Both the position numbers and the translations under genes were made by a program. A DNA stretch of 64,000 bases from Leptospira koniambonensis. GTDB taxonomy: Bacteria > Spirochaetota > Leptospiria > Leptospirales > Leptospiraceae. Below are positions 55,488-63,279 of the stretch, piece by piece. The stretch is taken from NCBI RefSeq assembly GCF_004769555.1, contig NZ_RQFY01000012.1, positions 186,001 to 250,000 on the forward strand. Direction: 5' to 3'. The notes beneath the pieces are model-generated. The model had not been told where the DNA came from. It saw nothing but the letters and a program-made list of their open reading frames with translations, and searched no databases. Position 1 is the first letter of the stretch; each line of letters opens with the position of its first letter.

Positions 55488-56161
55488 GAATTAAAGTTCT
55501 TCTTCCGCTTTTTGGCTTACTGATTACGTTTATTCAGTGTATTCCTTTAGCAGGTTTTGGCGGTTATGATAGAGGATGGACTCCTAAAGAATTTCATCAG
55601 AATTTTCTAAAATTCGAAATTAAAAATTTCAAAGAGAGGAAGAATTACGAACCCGATCGTTTTTTTCATCAGGTGAATCAATATCGATTCATTCTGAAAT
55701 GGTTGGATCCTGATATATATTTTCCTTATGCCAAAAATGATAGGATTCCTCGTCATATCAATCCTTCTGAAAATTATTATCTAAATAAGAAAGATTTTCT
55801 TAATCGAAATAAGATTAGGCAAATATTCGAGGGTGATCGTAGGGACTACTTTGCTTACGATTGCGAATATTGGATGCCTCTTTTGCCGGGCAAAAACCAG
55901 TATAAAATTTTTATAAATGATGAAATGGAAGGCAGAAGAGATGGTGTTGAGCCTGAATTCGATCTTCCGGAAGGACACTCGATCAGAATGAAAATTACTC
56001 CTGCTATGAGGACGAAAGGATCTGACCCATTAAATGGCGGAACTGGTTGGTATTCGACTGATCCTGAACTTACTAGAAAAGGATTTATTATTGAATTCAC
56101 GGTTGAGAAAAATCGTCCCGGCGAACAGGAACCAATTTGTGATCTTGGAATTGGATCTTAG
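55484..56161 (+). CDS. Lipoprotein translationally coupled to the RHS gene, candidate partner or immunity protein
   Basis: A 225-residue lipoprotein starting at GTG, whose last two bases lie in the RHS stop codon (GTGA); GGAGG six bases before it lies inside the RHS frame. Lipobox FIQC (Cys19). The mature protein is charged and aromatic (YDRGWTPKEFHQNFLKFEIK, YFAYDCEYWMPLLPG) with a C-terminal beta-rich part. No family recognised. Strict coupling to a polymorphic-toxin-like gene fits an immunity or chaperone role at the envelope, but this is inference from position only. Confidence 0.75.
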   Translation: MRIKVLLPLFGLLITFIQCIPLAGFGGYDRGWTPKEFHQNFLKFEIKNFKERKNYEPDRFFHQVNQYRFILKWLDPDIYFPYAKNDRIPRHINPSENYYLNKKDFLNRNKIRQIFEGDRRDYFAYDCEYWMPLLPGKNQYKIFINDEMEGRRDGVEPEFDLPEGHSIRMKITPAMRTKGSDPLNGGTGWYSTDPELTRKGFIIEFTVEKNRPGEQEPICDLGIGS

Positions 56162-56212
56162 CAATATAAAAAGTACTAAATCTAAAATAACAAAACATAA
56201 GGAAATGATAAC

Positions 56213-56650
56213 ATGAAAAGAATCTACATAGTTATGTTGATCTTACTTTCTGTTGCGAATTGTCTCGCGATAGATACATTAGGATTAACTGATACTTATA
56301 AGGGAGATGTTGCAAAAGAAAAATTGTTAGCAGCTGCCAAAATAGGAGATTATTTGACTGCCACTGCATATTTTACTGATCAAGGTTATACAGGATCTGA
56401 ATTAGATTCTTATGTAGTTGCACAGGTCGTACTTGTTTCTTTGATAGATGAGGCAGTTTTTAATATAGATGAATCTAAATATTACAAAAAGAAAGACGTG
56501 GACAAATGTGCTCAAGTGATCCAATATTTAGGAGTCATAGTGGATTATGATTCTTTTACAACATTCACGACCAATCGAACTTGCCGTTTAAGTCCGAATG
56601 ATATGTTCTTTGATCAAAATATTGGTAATAGCTCGAATAGCGGTAGTTGA
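56213..56650 (+). CDS. Small Leptospira-type lipoprotein
   Basis: A 145-residue lipoprotein, lipobox SVANC (Cys17). The mature region begins LAIDTLGLTDTYKGDVAKEK and includes a tandem helical part and Cys residues near 98 and 123 that may pair. It resembles small lipoproteins I associate with Leptospira, but I cannot assign a family. It lies 51 bases after the coupled lipoprotein and may be in the same RHS operon. Confidence 0.77.
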   Translation: MKRIYIVMLILLSVANCLAIDTLGLTDTYKGDVAKEKLLAAAKIGDYLTATAYFTDQGYTGSELDSYVVAQVVLVSLIDEAVFNIDESKYYKKKDVDKCAQVIQYLGVIVDYDSFTTFTTNRTCRLSPNDMFFDQNIGNSSNSGS

Positions 56651-56658
56651 TACCGCTT

Positions 56659-57300
56659 TTAGCCCTCCAGCAACTCCTTATCTTCTTGGATCACTGTGGA
56701 AACATTAGTGATCCCTCCTTGGAAAAGAAGGCCAAGATAATCGGATAATTTTCTAAGATTATAGCCGTCCTCTTTTGCAAGAAGTACCATCGCCTCAAAG
56801 CCTGCTGCCACCATCATGACTGAAGTGATCCGGATTGGATGTGCAGGGAAGCCGCCTTGTCCCACCATTCTTTCTAGGTCACTGTCCAATTCTTCCAAGA
56901 TATAGGTCATGGAACCACCTTGGAATAAATAACCACGTATAATGTCTCTGTTCCTGGTCAATAGATCCAAATGGATTCTTTCCTGCATCATCACATGGAA
57001 AACTGCGTAATATGCATCGCTTAAGAAAGCGAGAGGAGTTTCTGCTTTTGCTCTGGCCTCTCTAATTCCTTTCCGGATACCTTCTGCTAATTCATCTGCG
57101 ATATCTTGCATTACAGATTCTTTATCTTTATAATAATTATAGAATGTGCCTTGTGCAAGACCACTTTCTCTGATAATTTCTCTAGTAGAGCATGCCTCGA
57201 ATCCTATCGTAGCAAAAACCCTGCGGGCTGCGTTTAGGATCGCGTTCCTATTTTTTGTTTTATTGTCCTGTCTTCTGGACCCTGAAGTTGCTATTTTCAT
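56659..57300 (-). CDS. TetR/AcrR family transcriptional regulator
   Basis: A 213-residue regulator. The N-terminal helix-turn-helix is clear: ARRVFATIGFEACSTREIIR then ESGLAQGTFYNYYKDKESV, at about 23-62. The C-terminal ligand domain is variable (FLSDAYYAVFHVMMQERIHL). It overlaps the FAD oxidoreductase gene by four bases (ATGA) and is the last gene of a three-gene unit, so it probably controls this unit in response to a lipid-like ligand. No operator was identified upstream of the first gene by eye. Confidence 0.93.
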   Translation of the reverse strand: MKIATSGSRRQDNKTKNRNAILNAARRVFATIGFEACSTREIIRESGLAQGTFYNYYKDKESVMQDIADELAEGIRKGIREARAKAETPLAFLSDAYYAVFHVMMQERIHLDLLTRNRDIIRGYLFQGGSMTYILEELDSDLERMVGQGGFPAHPIRITSVMMVAAGFEAMVLLAKEDGYNLRKLSDYLGLLFQGGITNVSTVIQEDKELLEG

Positions 57301-58754
57301 TTTGAATAACGAATCGATTTTAGTTTATGAATTTTTTTTAATACTGTTTTGGCTGCGTAGTAACCGCACATTCCATGTACTCCTCCTCCAGGAGGTGTGG
57401 ATCCGGAACAAATATAAATATGAGGATTTGGAGTGGTGTATGGATTCATTCTTGCGATTGGTCTGAAGAATGCCTGAGGAAGATCTGCTGCTCCCCCAGT
57501 GATTGCTCCGCCCACATAGTTTAAATTATAAGAATAAAAGTCCTTTGTATTCATGGAATGTCTGGCTAATATTCTGTCCTTGAATCCAGGCGCGAATCTT
57601 TCGATCTGATTTTCTAAAATTGCAGTCATATCCTTTGTAGAACCTGAAGGAACATGGCAATATGCATATCCGGTATGTTTTCCTTTAGGCGCTCTGGTAG
57701 GATCAAATTGGCTTTGTTGAACTACCAACATATAAGGACGATCCGGATGTTTTCCTGACCATACTTCTGATTCTGCTTTCGCTATTTCAGATAATTTTCC
57801 ACCTATATGAACTGTAGATGCCTTTAAACAATTTGGATCTTTCCAAGGAATCGGTCCATCTAAAGCCCAATCCATCTTGAATACTCCAGGTCCATATTTA
57901 TAAGATGAGATCCTGCTAATATAAGAAGAAGATAATGTATTTCCTGCAACTGACCCTAATTGATCAGGACTTGTATCAAATAGAACCGCCTTTGTTTTAG
58001 GAAGTTGTGATAAGCTGGAAACCTTATAATTGGTTTGGAATTTTACTCCGAATCCTTTCAAATAAGACTCCAGAGATTTCGCGATCATCACCGATCCGCC
58101 TTGTACTACTGGCCAAGAACGAACATGCCCAGTCAAAGAAAACAAAAGTCCGAGTGCTCCACTTAAGAACTTCTCTAATGGAAAAATAGAATGTCCAGCG
58201 CAGCCTGCGAATAATGCCTTGGCTCTTTCTTCTTTAAACCAAAAGTTTGCGAGTGATTTTGCAGGAAGAATGCCCAATAAACCAAACTTTGCTAATAAGA
58301 AAGGATGTTTTGGAATGCCAAGAGGAGCTAACGCATCAGATAATAGTCCTTCTGGATTTTTTAGAAATGGAGAGATCAGTTTTATATAGGATTTTTTATC
58401 TGCACCTAATTCTTTCGCAGTTTCTTCTAATGATAATTTTAATAATACTGCAGATTCTCCATCCAAAGGGTGGGCCACGGAAGCTTCTGGTTCAATCCAT
58501 TTGAGTCCGTGTTTTTCCAAAGGAAGTGTTTTTAAATAAGGGGATAAAATTCCCATAGGATGAGCAGCGGAACAAACATCATGATGAAAACCTGGCAAGG
58601 TTAACTCTTTCGTTCGTAAGCCGCCGCCTATCGTATCCGAAGCTTCCAATATTAAAACTGAAAGTCCAGAACCCGCCAAAACGGAGGCCGCAGCCAATCC
58701 GTTCGGGCCGGATCCTATGATACAAATATCATATTCTTCGGAGCTGAAATCCAT
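57297..58754 (-). CDS. FAD-dependent oxidoreductase, phytoene desaturase/amine oxidase-like
   Basis: A 485-residue flavoprotein. The N-terminal dinucleotide-binding site IIGSGPNGLAAASVLAGSGL is followed by the acidic LILEAS and GGGLRTKEL typical of the CrtI/MAO group. The C-terminus has IYICSGSTPPGGGVHGMCGY, the matching FAD-contact motif. Relatives desaturate or isomerise isoprenoids or fatty substrates; here the reaction is unknown. Shares one base with the DUF3556 gene upstream (TAATG). Confidence 0.9.
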   Translation of the reverse strand: MDFSSEEYDICIIGSGPNGLAAASVLAGSGLSVLILEASDTIGGGLRTKELTLPGFHHDVCSAAHPMGILSPYLKTLPLEKHGLKWIEPEASVAHPLDGESAVLLKLSLEETAKELGADKKSYIKLISPFLKNPEGLLSDALAPLGIPKHPFLLAKFGLLGILPAKSLANFWFKEERAKALFAGCAGHSIFPLEKFLSGALGLLFSLTGHVRSWPVVQGGSVMIAKSLESYLKGFGVKFQTNYKVSSLSQLPKTKAVLFDTSPDQLGSVAGNTLSSSYISRISSYKYGPGVFKMDWALDGPIPWKDPNCLKASTVHIGGKLSEIAKAESEVWSGKHPDRPYMLVVQQSQFDPTRAPKGKHTGYAYCHVPSGSTKDMTAILENQIERFAPGFKDRILARHSMNTKDFYSYNLNYVGGAITGGAADLPQAFFRPIARMNPYTTPNPHIYICSGSTPPGGGVHGMCGYYAAKTVLKKIHKLKSIRYSK

Positions 58755-60397
58755 TATTTAGTCGGCCAAGGTTGGAGTTCCTTCAAATCGGCAACTTCTA
58801 TCTTTCCGTCTTCTATCAAACCTTTTTCAGCGTCATGGATCCTGTAGTTAATAGTAGATTTTCCTAATGGTTGACCTTCTATAAAGATACAACGTAGTTC
58901 TTCATCCTTGAATCCACATTGTGCTTGTACGGATCTAAGAAGTTGTTCACTATGAAGGTGACCTTCTCCGAAATTCCAACCAACAACCATTCCTGCTACT
59001 AGTTCACCTTCTACCCATTCGTACTTTTCAAAGTTCTTAACTGCTTTTGGTACTAATTTTTGGAATGCTTTTCCGTGTAAGTGCATGAGTCGGAACGCCA
59101 TTACCTTACTCACTAAACCTACAGATACTTTTCTTTCGTAGAACATATCCAACTGATCGTATAGCCATCCAGAAGTTTTGGTAAGCTTCTCTAATTTTTT
59201 ATAACTATCTTCTTTGAACATCCATACACTTACTGCCCAGTTTCCTGCGTAATATCTCATCGCAAGTAAGAAGGATACCCAATCAGGTCTGATATTTCCG
59301 ATGATCGGAAGTGCAAAAGAGAACACGAATAAGAATGCTGCAACTGGTACAGAATCTAATTGGAAAGGTGTGATATTTGAATTTGCTCCGAATAGGAAGA
59401 AAGCAGAGTAAACTACCAAGAAGTTCCATTCTATTGGAACTCCCATTGGGAAGTTACTTGTGATATAACTATGTAGGAATACCATCATCCCGAGTCCTAA
59501 GTATAGAACTGTTTGAGAACCTGTCATGATCGCAGTAAATAGAACGATAGGAGTTCCCATTTCCAAAACGATCCCCATATTCGCCTTTGCTACCGCAGTA
59601 GAAGAAGGACGAAGATCTTCCGGATAATTTTTATACATCGCCTTTCTGAACCAAGCAAAAGGAGTGAAAGGGCTATTACTTGCCATCACACAAACCACAC
59701 TCGGGAAGTGAGAGTTGAGTTTAGAAAACCCTGCGAATAACCAGATAGAAAGTTGAACGATCATCGCGCCTGCGATCCAGTTTTGCGCGAATGCAAATAC
59801 CACTATTGTTACCCAATAATGTTCTGCTCTTGCCGCAAGAAAAACAGTTTTATCTAATATACCTGCGATAACCAAGCCGATGATGATCGGTAAAAATTGT
59901 TCGAAGCCAGGAGCAGGGTGGATTAAACATAAAACAGAATAAACTAAAACCGAAGCATAAGCTACGATTTCTAGAATTCCTCTTGTTCTTCCTCCAATGA
60001 TTGGAGCTCCTTCGAATAAAGGCATTTTAGTGGTTTTAGGTCTTAAGAAATATAAGAATCCGCCAACTGGAGGAAAATATCTTCCCGTTAAAGGACCGCT
60101 TCCGCATCCAAGTCCTAAGACTTCGAATAACAAACTCCAAACGATTGCTTTTTGAAAAGCAACCGGAACAAACCACCAAGAGATGGTGTCCCAGGTTCCT
60201 AGACCAGGACTAAAAGAGCAGAAATAAATCCAACCTGCGATGTATAATGCTATCTTTAAGACGTAAACGATATATGCTCCAAGAGGGGAGCCGTAACCTT
60301 GGACTGCCCAGGCTTGGCAGGACAAACGAGCCCTGTCCGCGAACGACATTTTCGCCCAGGCCAAGGCATCATAGGGGGGAGCTTTAGGAAGGAACAT
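58754..60397 (-). CDS. DUF3556-like polytopic membrane protein
   Basis: A 547-residue protein with a soluble N-terminus (PPYDALAWAKMSFADRARLS), about ten membrane helices (about 45-370) and a soluble C-terminal domain (about 380-547). The pattern, including GCGSGPLTGRYFPPVGGFLY near 97 and SPFTPFAWFRKAMYKNYPED near 243, fits DUF3556, a family I associate mainly with mycobacteria and other lipid-rich bacteria. Function unknown. GGAG lies 7 bases before the ATG. First gene of the operon with the FAD enzyme and TetR regulator. Confidence 0.82.
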   Translation of the reverse strand: MFLPKAPPYDALAWAKMSFADRARLSCQAWAVQGYGSPLGAYIVYVLKIALYIAGWIYFCSFSPGLGTWDTISWWFVPVAFQKAIVWSLLFEVLGLGCGSGPLTGRYFPPVGGFLYFLRPKTTKMPLFEGAPIIGGRTRGILEIVAYASVLVYSVLCLIHPAPGFEQFLPIIIGLVIAGILDKTVFLAARAEHYWVTIVVFAFAQNWIAGAMIVQLSIWLFAGFSKLNSHFPSVVCVMASNSPFTPFAWFRKAMYKNYPEDLRPSSTAVAKANMGIVLEMGTPIVLFTAIMTGSQTVLYLGLGMMVFLHSYITSNFPMGVPIEWNFLVVYSAFFLFGANSNITPFQLDSVPVAAFLFVFSFALPIIGNIRPDWVSFLLAMRYYAGNWAVSVWMFKEDSYKKLEKLTKTSGWLYDQLDMFYERKVSVGLVSKVMAFRLMHLHGKAFQKLVPKAVKNFEKYEWVEGELVAGMVVGWNFGEGHLHSEQLLRSVQAQCGFKDEELRCIFIEGQPLGKSTINYRIHDAEKGLIEDGKIEVADLKELQPWPTK

Positions 60398-60467
60398 CTT
60401 TCTCTCCGTATTCTATATTTAGAGGGAGTGATATACGGGAGTCGATAGAATTGTCAAGGAAAAATGA

Positions 60468-61973
60468 CTAATTGGTCACATTTAGAATGTGTTTTATAGC
60501 AAATTCTTCTTGGATCCCACAGTTTTCTAAAAACGACTCATCGTGAGAAATGACTATAATCGCCGCCCTGAACTCACTGATCAGCCTTTCCAGAAATTCT
60601 ATATTGCCCAAATCCAAATTATTTGTGGGCTCATCTAAGAGTAGAAGTTCCGGTTTTTCAGTACTTAATAGCCCTCTTGCTAATGCTGCCCTCAATCTTT
60701 CTCCTCCGCTTAGAGTATGTACTTTTTGAAAAACTGTGTCCTTGAAAAACAAGAATTTTGCCAATCCATTCCGGATCTCACTTTCATCTAAGATAGATAC
60801 ATCTCTCACATTTTCAAAGATGGACCTGGAATCATCTAATTGATCGCATCTTTGGTCAATATAGAGAGTATTCAATTTCCCTAATGTAATCGATCCTCTT
60901 GTTTCCAAGTCTGATCCCAGTAATGCTTTCAATAAGGTGGATTTTCCGGATCCGTTTAGCCCTTTAATTGCCATCCTTATATTTCCTTTCCAGGAGAAGT
61001 TTAGATCTTTCTCATAAATCCAATCTTGGAATCGAATATTAAAATCCTTTGCCTCTGCCACTAATTTTTGAGAAGGTATTTCTTTTCCGGAAAGATTTGC
61101 ATACATGATCGGATCTATTTTTAATCGATCCATTGCTTCATATACTTCTGTGATCTTTTCATTCGCTTTTTCTAAACTGGAAGTATTAATTTTCCCGGAA
61201 GTGATCTGAGCATTACTCTTACGAGCCCCCAGTAATATTTTAGGTGTTCCTCCTTTTGCCGCTGATTTTGCACCTTTACGATTTCTTTTTTCTTGTTTTT
61301 CAATCTGTTCTATTCTTTCTGCTTGTGCGATATCTCTTTCTCTTCTTGCTTTTTCCAAAGCTGCAGCCGAATTTTTTCTTTCTTTTTCTTTTGTTTCTTC
61401 GTAGGAATTCCAGCCGCCTCCATACTTGTTTAAACCTTGATTAGAGAGTTCCAAAATAGTCTCGCAGAGACTCAGGCATTCCCTGTCATGGGATATGAGT
61501 AAAAATCCGTATTCATATTCTTTCAAAAATCGTATCAAAACTTTTTTTGCTTCCTGATCTAGATCGTTTGTGGGTTCATCCAATATTAAAAATTGGTCTT
61601 CCAATTTTTCTGCCAGACGAACTCTCATCCATTGTCCTCCACTCAGGTTGTCACAAAAACTTTTACGATCAATTCCTGTTAAAAGTTTTTCTCCGAGTAG
61701 TGACCAAGAGTAATTTTGTAAATATTCTTCTATAGTGATCCGTTCCGGTTTTTCTCTTTGGGGCAAATAAGAGACTGTAGAATTTCTGGAAATTTTTCCT
61801 TTGCTAGTTTCCATTTCTCCTACGATCAATTTTGCAAGACAGGTCTTTCCAATGCCATTTGGACCTACAAGAGCAGTACGTTCTTGTCCGAGAGAAAAAT
61901 GTAGATTTTGAAATAAGATACGCCCGTCCGAAAATTCGAAAGAGACGTCATTTGCGACGATACTTGATTGCAT
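60468..61973 (-). CDS. ABC-F ATPase (ribosome-protection/antibiotic-resistance type)
   Basis: A 501-residue protein with two ABC domains and no membrane helices. Domain 1: Walker A GPNGIGKTCL near 36, signature LSGGQWMRVRL, Walker B LILDEPTNDLD. A long charged linker (about 185-285, EKARRERDIAQAERIEQIEK) is the P-site tRNA-interaction region. Domain 2: GLNGSGKSTLL near 343, LSGGERLRAALARG, LLLDEPTNNLD. ABC-F proteins act on the ribosome; length and linker resemble Lsa/Vga/Msr-type members that release macrolides, lincosamides or pleuromutilins. A structured leader precedes it. Drug range unknown. Confidence 0.92.
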   Translation of the reverse strand: MQSSIVANDVSFEFSDGRILFQNLHFSLGQERTALVGPNGIGKTCLAKLIVGEMETSKGKISRNSTVSYLPQREKPERITIEEYLQNYSWSLLGEKLLTGIDRKSFCDNLSGGQWMRVRLAEKLEDQFLILDEPTNDLDQEAKKVLIRFLKEYEYGFLLISHDRECLSLCETILELSNQGLNKYGGGWNSYEETKEKERKNSAAALEKARRERDIAQAERIEQIEKQEKRNRKGAKSAAKGGTPKILLGARKSNAQITSGKINTSSLEKANEKITEVYEAMDRLKIDPIMYANLSGKEIPSQKLVAEAKDFNIRFQDWIYEKDLNFSWKGNIRMAIKGLNGSGKSTLLKALLGSDLETRGSITLGKLNTLYIDQRCDQLDDSRSIFENVRDVSILDESEIRNGLAKFLFFKDTVFQKVHTLSGGERLRAALARGLLSTEKPELLLLDEPTNNLDLGNIEFLERLISEFRAAIIVISHDESFLENCGIQEEFAIKHILNVTN

Positions 61974-62042
61974 AACAAACCCTTTGCGCGGTTACACGCA
62001 GATTAATAAAATCGATTGGGGTGGGTTTGTTTAAGATGCCAT
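61974..62042 (-). promoter_or_regulatory. Putative translational attenuator of the ABC-F gene
   Basis: In the minus-strand mRNA, AACAAACCC (62031-62023) can pair with GGGTTTGTT (61982-61974), which ends at the ABC-F start codon and covers part of its AAAGGG ribosome-binding site. Just before the first arm lies a three-codon frame ATG-GCA-TCT-TAA (62042-62031) preceded by GGAG; its stop overlaps the first arm. A ribosome on this frame would open the hairpin. The short frame could be chance. Confidence 0.5.
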
Positions 62043-62177
62043 AAGACTCCGGTTGCCCAGAGGACTATTAGACTAAGGAAGAAGCGTTAAAATTGCAAGG
62101 AAATTATAAAATGCCTTATCTGGACTAAGTCTTTAAAAACTTCGCATCGCTGTCGCATAGTTTTCGAAAAGAAGCTC

Positions 62178-62190
62178 TTGACATAGTCAA
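62178..62190. promoter_or_regulatory. Palindrome upstream of vapB, likely operator/promoter
   Basis: TTGACATAGTCAA is a perfect palindrome whose left half is also a consensus -35 box, 22 bases before the vapB start. AT-rich repeats reach into the start codon. VapBC complexes usually bind such sites to repress their own promoter. No Shine-Dalgarno is seen before vapB. Confidence 0.5.
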
Positions 62191-62212
62191 AAATATATAT
62201 TTCAGTATATAT

Positions 62213-62443
62213 ATGAATAAAGCGAAAATATTTAAAAATGGAGACAGTCAAGCAGTTCGTCTTCCCAAAGAATATAGATTTAAGGGTAAGGAAGTCTATA
62301 TCCATAGGGAGGGAGAGGTCGTTATATTGACTCCTATTCAGGATGCTGTTGATAGACTTTGGAATACTTTAAACGAATTTTCCGATGACTTCAAAATAGA
62401 AAGAGATCAGCCTAAAGAATATGATCGGCGCGATCCTATATGA
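62213..62443 (+). CDS. vapB: VapB-type antitoxin (AbrB/SpoVT domain)
   Basis: A 76-residue protein. The N-terminal swapped-hairpin DNA-binding domain is typical: MNKAKIFKNGDSQAVRLPKE followed by YRFKGKEVYIHREGE. The C-terminal tail (LWNTLNEFSDDFKIERDQPK) would neutralise the toxin. Its stop overlaps the vapC start as ATGA. It probably represses its own promoter together with VapC at the palindrome upstream. Confidence 0.95.
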   Translation: MNKAKIFKNGDSQAVRLPKEYRFKGKEVYIHREGEVVILTPIQDAVDRLWNTLNEFSDDFKIERDQPKEYDRRDPI

Positions 62444-62841
62444 ATAAGTATCTCTTAGATACGAACATCTGCATTTATATTATAAATCAAAGACCGGATT
62501 CAGTTTATAAAAAATTTAAGAAGGTAGCTTTAGAGAATATCTACATCTCTTCTATCACTGAATTTGAATTATATTTTGGAATTGAAAAGAGCCTTCATAA
62601 AGAGAAGAATAGAAGAGCATTGGCTGATTTTATCGGGTATTTGAATATCTTACCCTTTAATAGCAATTCATCAGCAATCGCTGCTAAAATACGTTTCGGT
62701 TTAGAGAAATCGGGCAAGCCGATAGGTCCTTTCGATCTATTAATAGCATCTCAAGCTATTTCTAATGATCATATCCTTGTGACTAATAATGAAAAAGAAT
62801 TCAAAAGGATTAAAGAGCTAAAAATTGAGAATTGGATTTAA
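62440..62841 (+). CDS. vapC: VapC-type PIN-domain ribonuclease toxin
   Basis: A 133-residue PIN-domain RNase. Acidic active-site residues are present: Asp7 in LLDTNI, Glu43 in TEFELYFG, Asp99 in IGPFDLLIA, followed by LVTNNEKEF near 113. VapC toxins cleave tRNA or the sarcin-ricin loop of 23S rRNA. All key residues are intact, so it should be active. It ends four bases before a 16-base copy of the 3' end of tRNA-Arg. Confidence 0.95.
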   Translation: MNKYLLDTNICIYIINQRPDSVYKKFKKVALENIYISSITEFELYFGIEKSLHKEKNRRALADFIGYLNILPFNSNSSAIAAKIRFGLEKSGKPIGPFDLLIASQAISNDHILVTNNEKEFKRIKELKIENWI

Positions 62842-62844
62842 ATC

Positions 62845-62860
62845 TACCTACCGGGACTCG
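62845..62860 (+). repeat. 16-base copy of the tRNA-Arg 3' end, att-like
   Basis: TACCTACCGGGACTCG is identical to 63140-63155, the 3' end of the tRNA-Arg gene (acceptor and T-arm half, read on the plus strand). The similarity stops sharply on both sides. Such duplications mark integration of mobile DNA at tRNA 3' ends. Confidence 0.75.
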
Positions 62861-62878
62861 CCGTTGATGCTTGGAAAT

Positions 62879-62906
62879 AGAATTTCTCCCTATGGGTCGA
62901 AATTCT
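62879..62906. repeat. Palindromic repeat with conserved 12-base centre, copy 1
   Basis: Arms AGAATTTC and GAAATTCT pair perfectly around the centre TCCCTATGGGTC, which itself can form CCC-TAT-GGG. The same centre occurs at 63079-63090 with different but again perfectly complementary arms. Confidence 0.75.
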
Positions 62907-63070
62907 GTGCAATCTCGCATCCTGCTCGATTTGGCTCCACGGCGTCTTTTGCACTCGCTTCACCATCCATGGCTCGCGGCACATTTGCGACGCTCTCTAT
63001 CTGTGGTTTTGATTATAATACAGCCTGTTTGATTTAAGATTTGGCTTCACTTCGCTCGCCACCCTTTGGG

Positions 63071-63098
63071 TATTTTGCTCCCTATGGGTCGCAAAATA
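63071..63098. repeat. Palindromic repeat with conserved 12-base centre, copy 2
   Basis: Arms TATTTTGC and GCAAAATA around TCCCTATGGGTC. The arms differ from copy 1 at most positions yet keep full complementarity. No gene is seen between 62861 and 63137 apart from these repeats. Confidence 0.75.
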
Positions 63099-63137
63099 GA
63101 TCGCTGCAAATGTTTACGTGCAAAAGCTTCGAGTCCT

Positions 63138-63209
<72 letters not shown>

Positions 63210-63279
63210 TTATGTTGGTGAGTTTTTGTGACTTGTCCAAGCAGTCAATCTTATTCAATTTGCCCATAGGCGGTTGTAT

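Noticed and set aside
62825..63037. 70-residue plus-strand frame after vapC
   Set aside because: It spans the tRNA 3'-end copy and a palindrome, and has no ribosome-binding site; non-coding repeats explain the stretch better.
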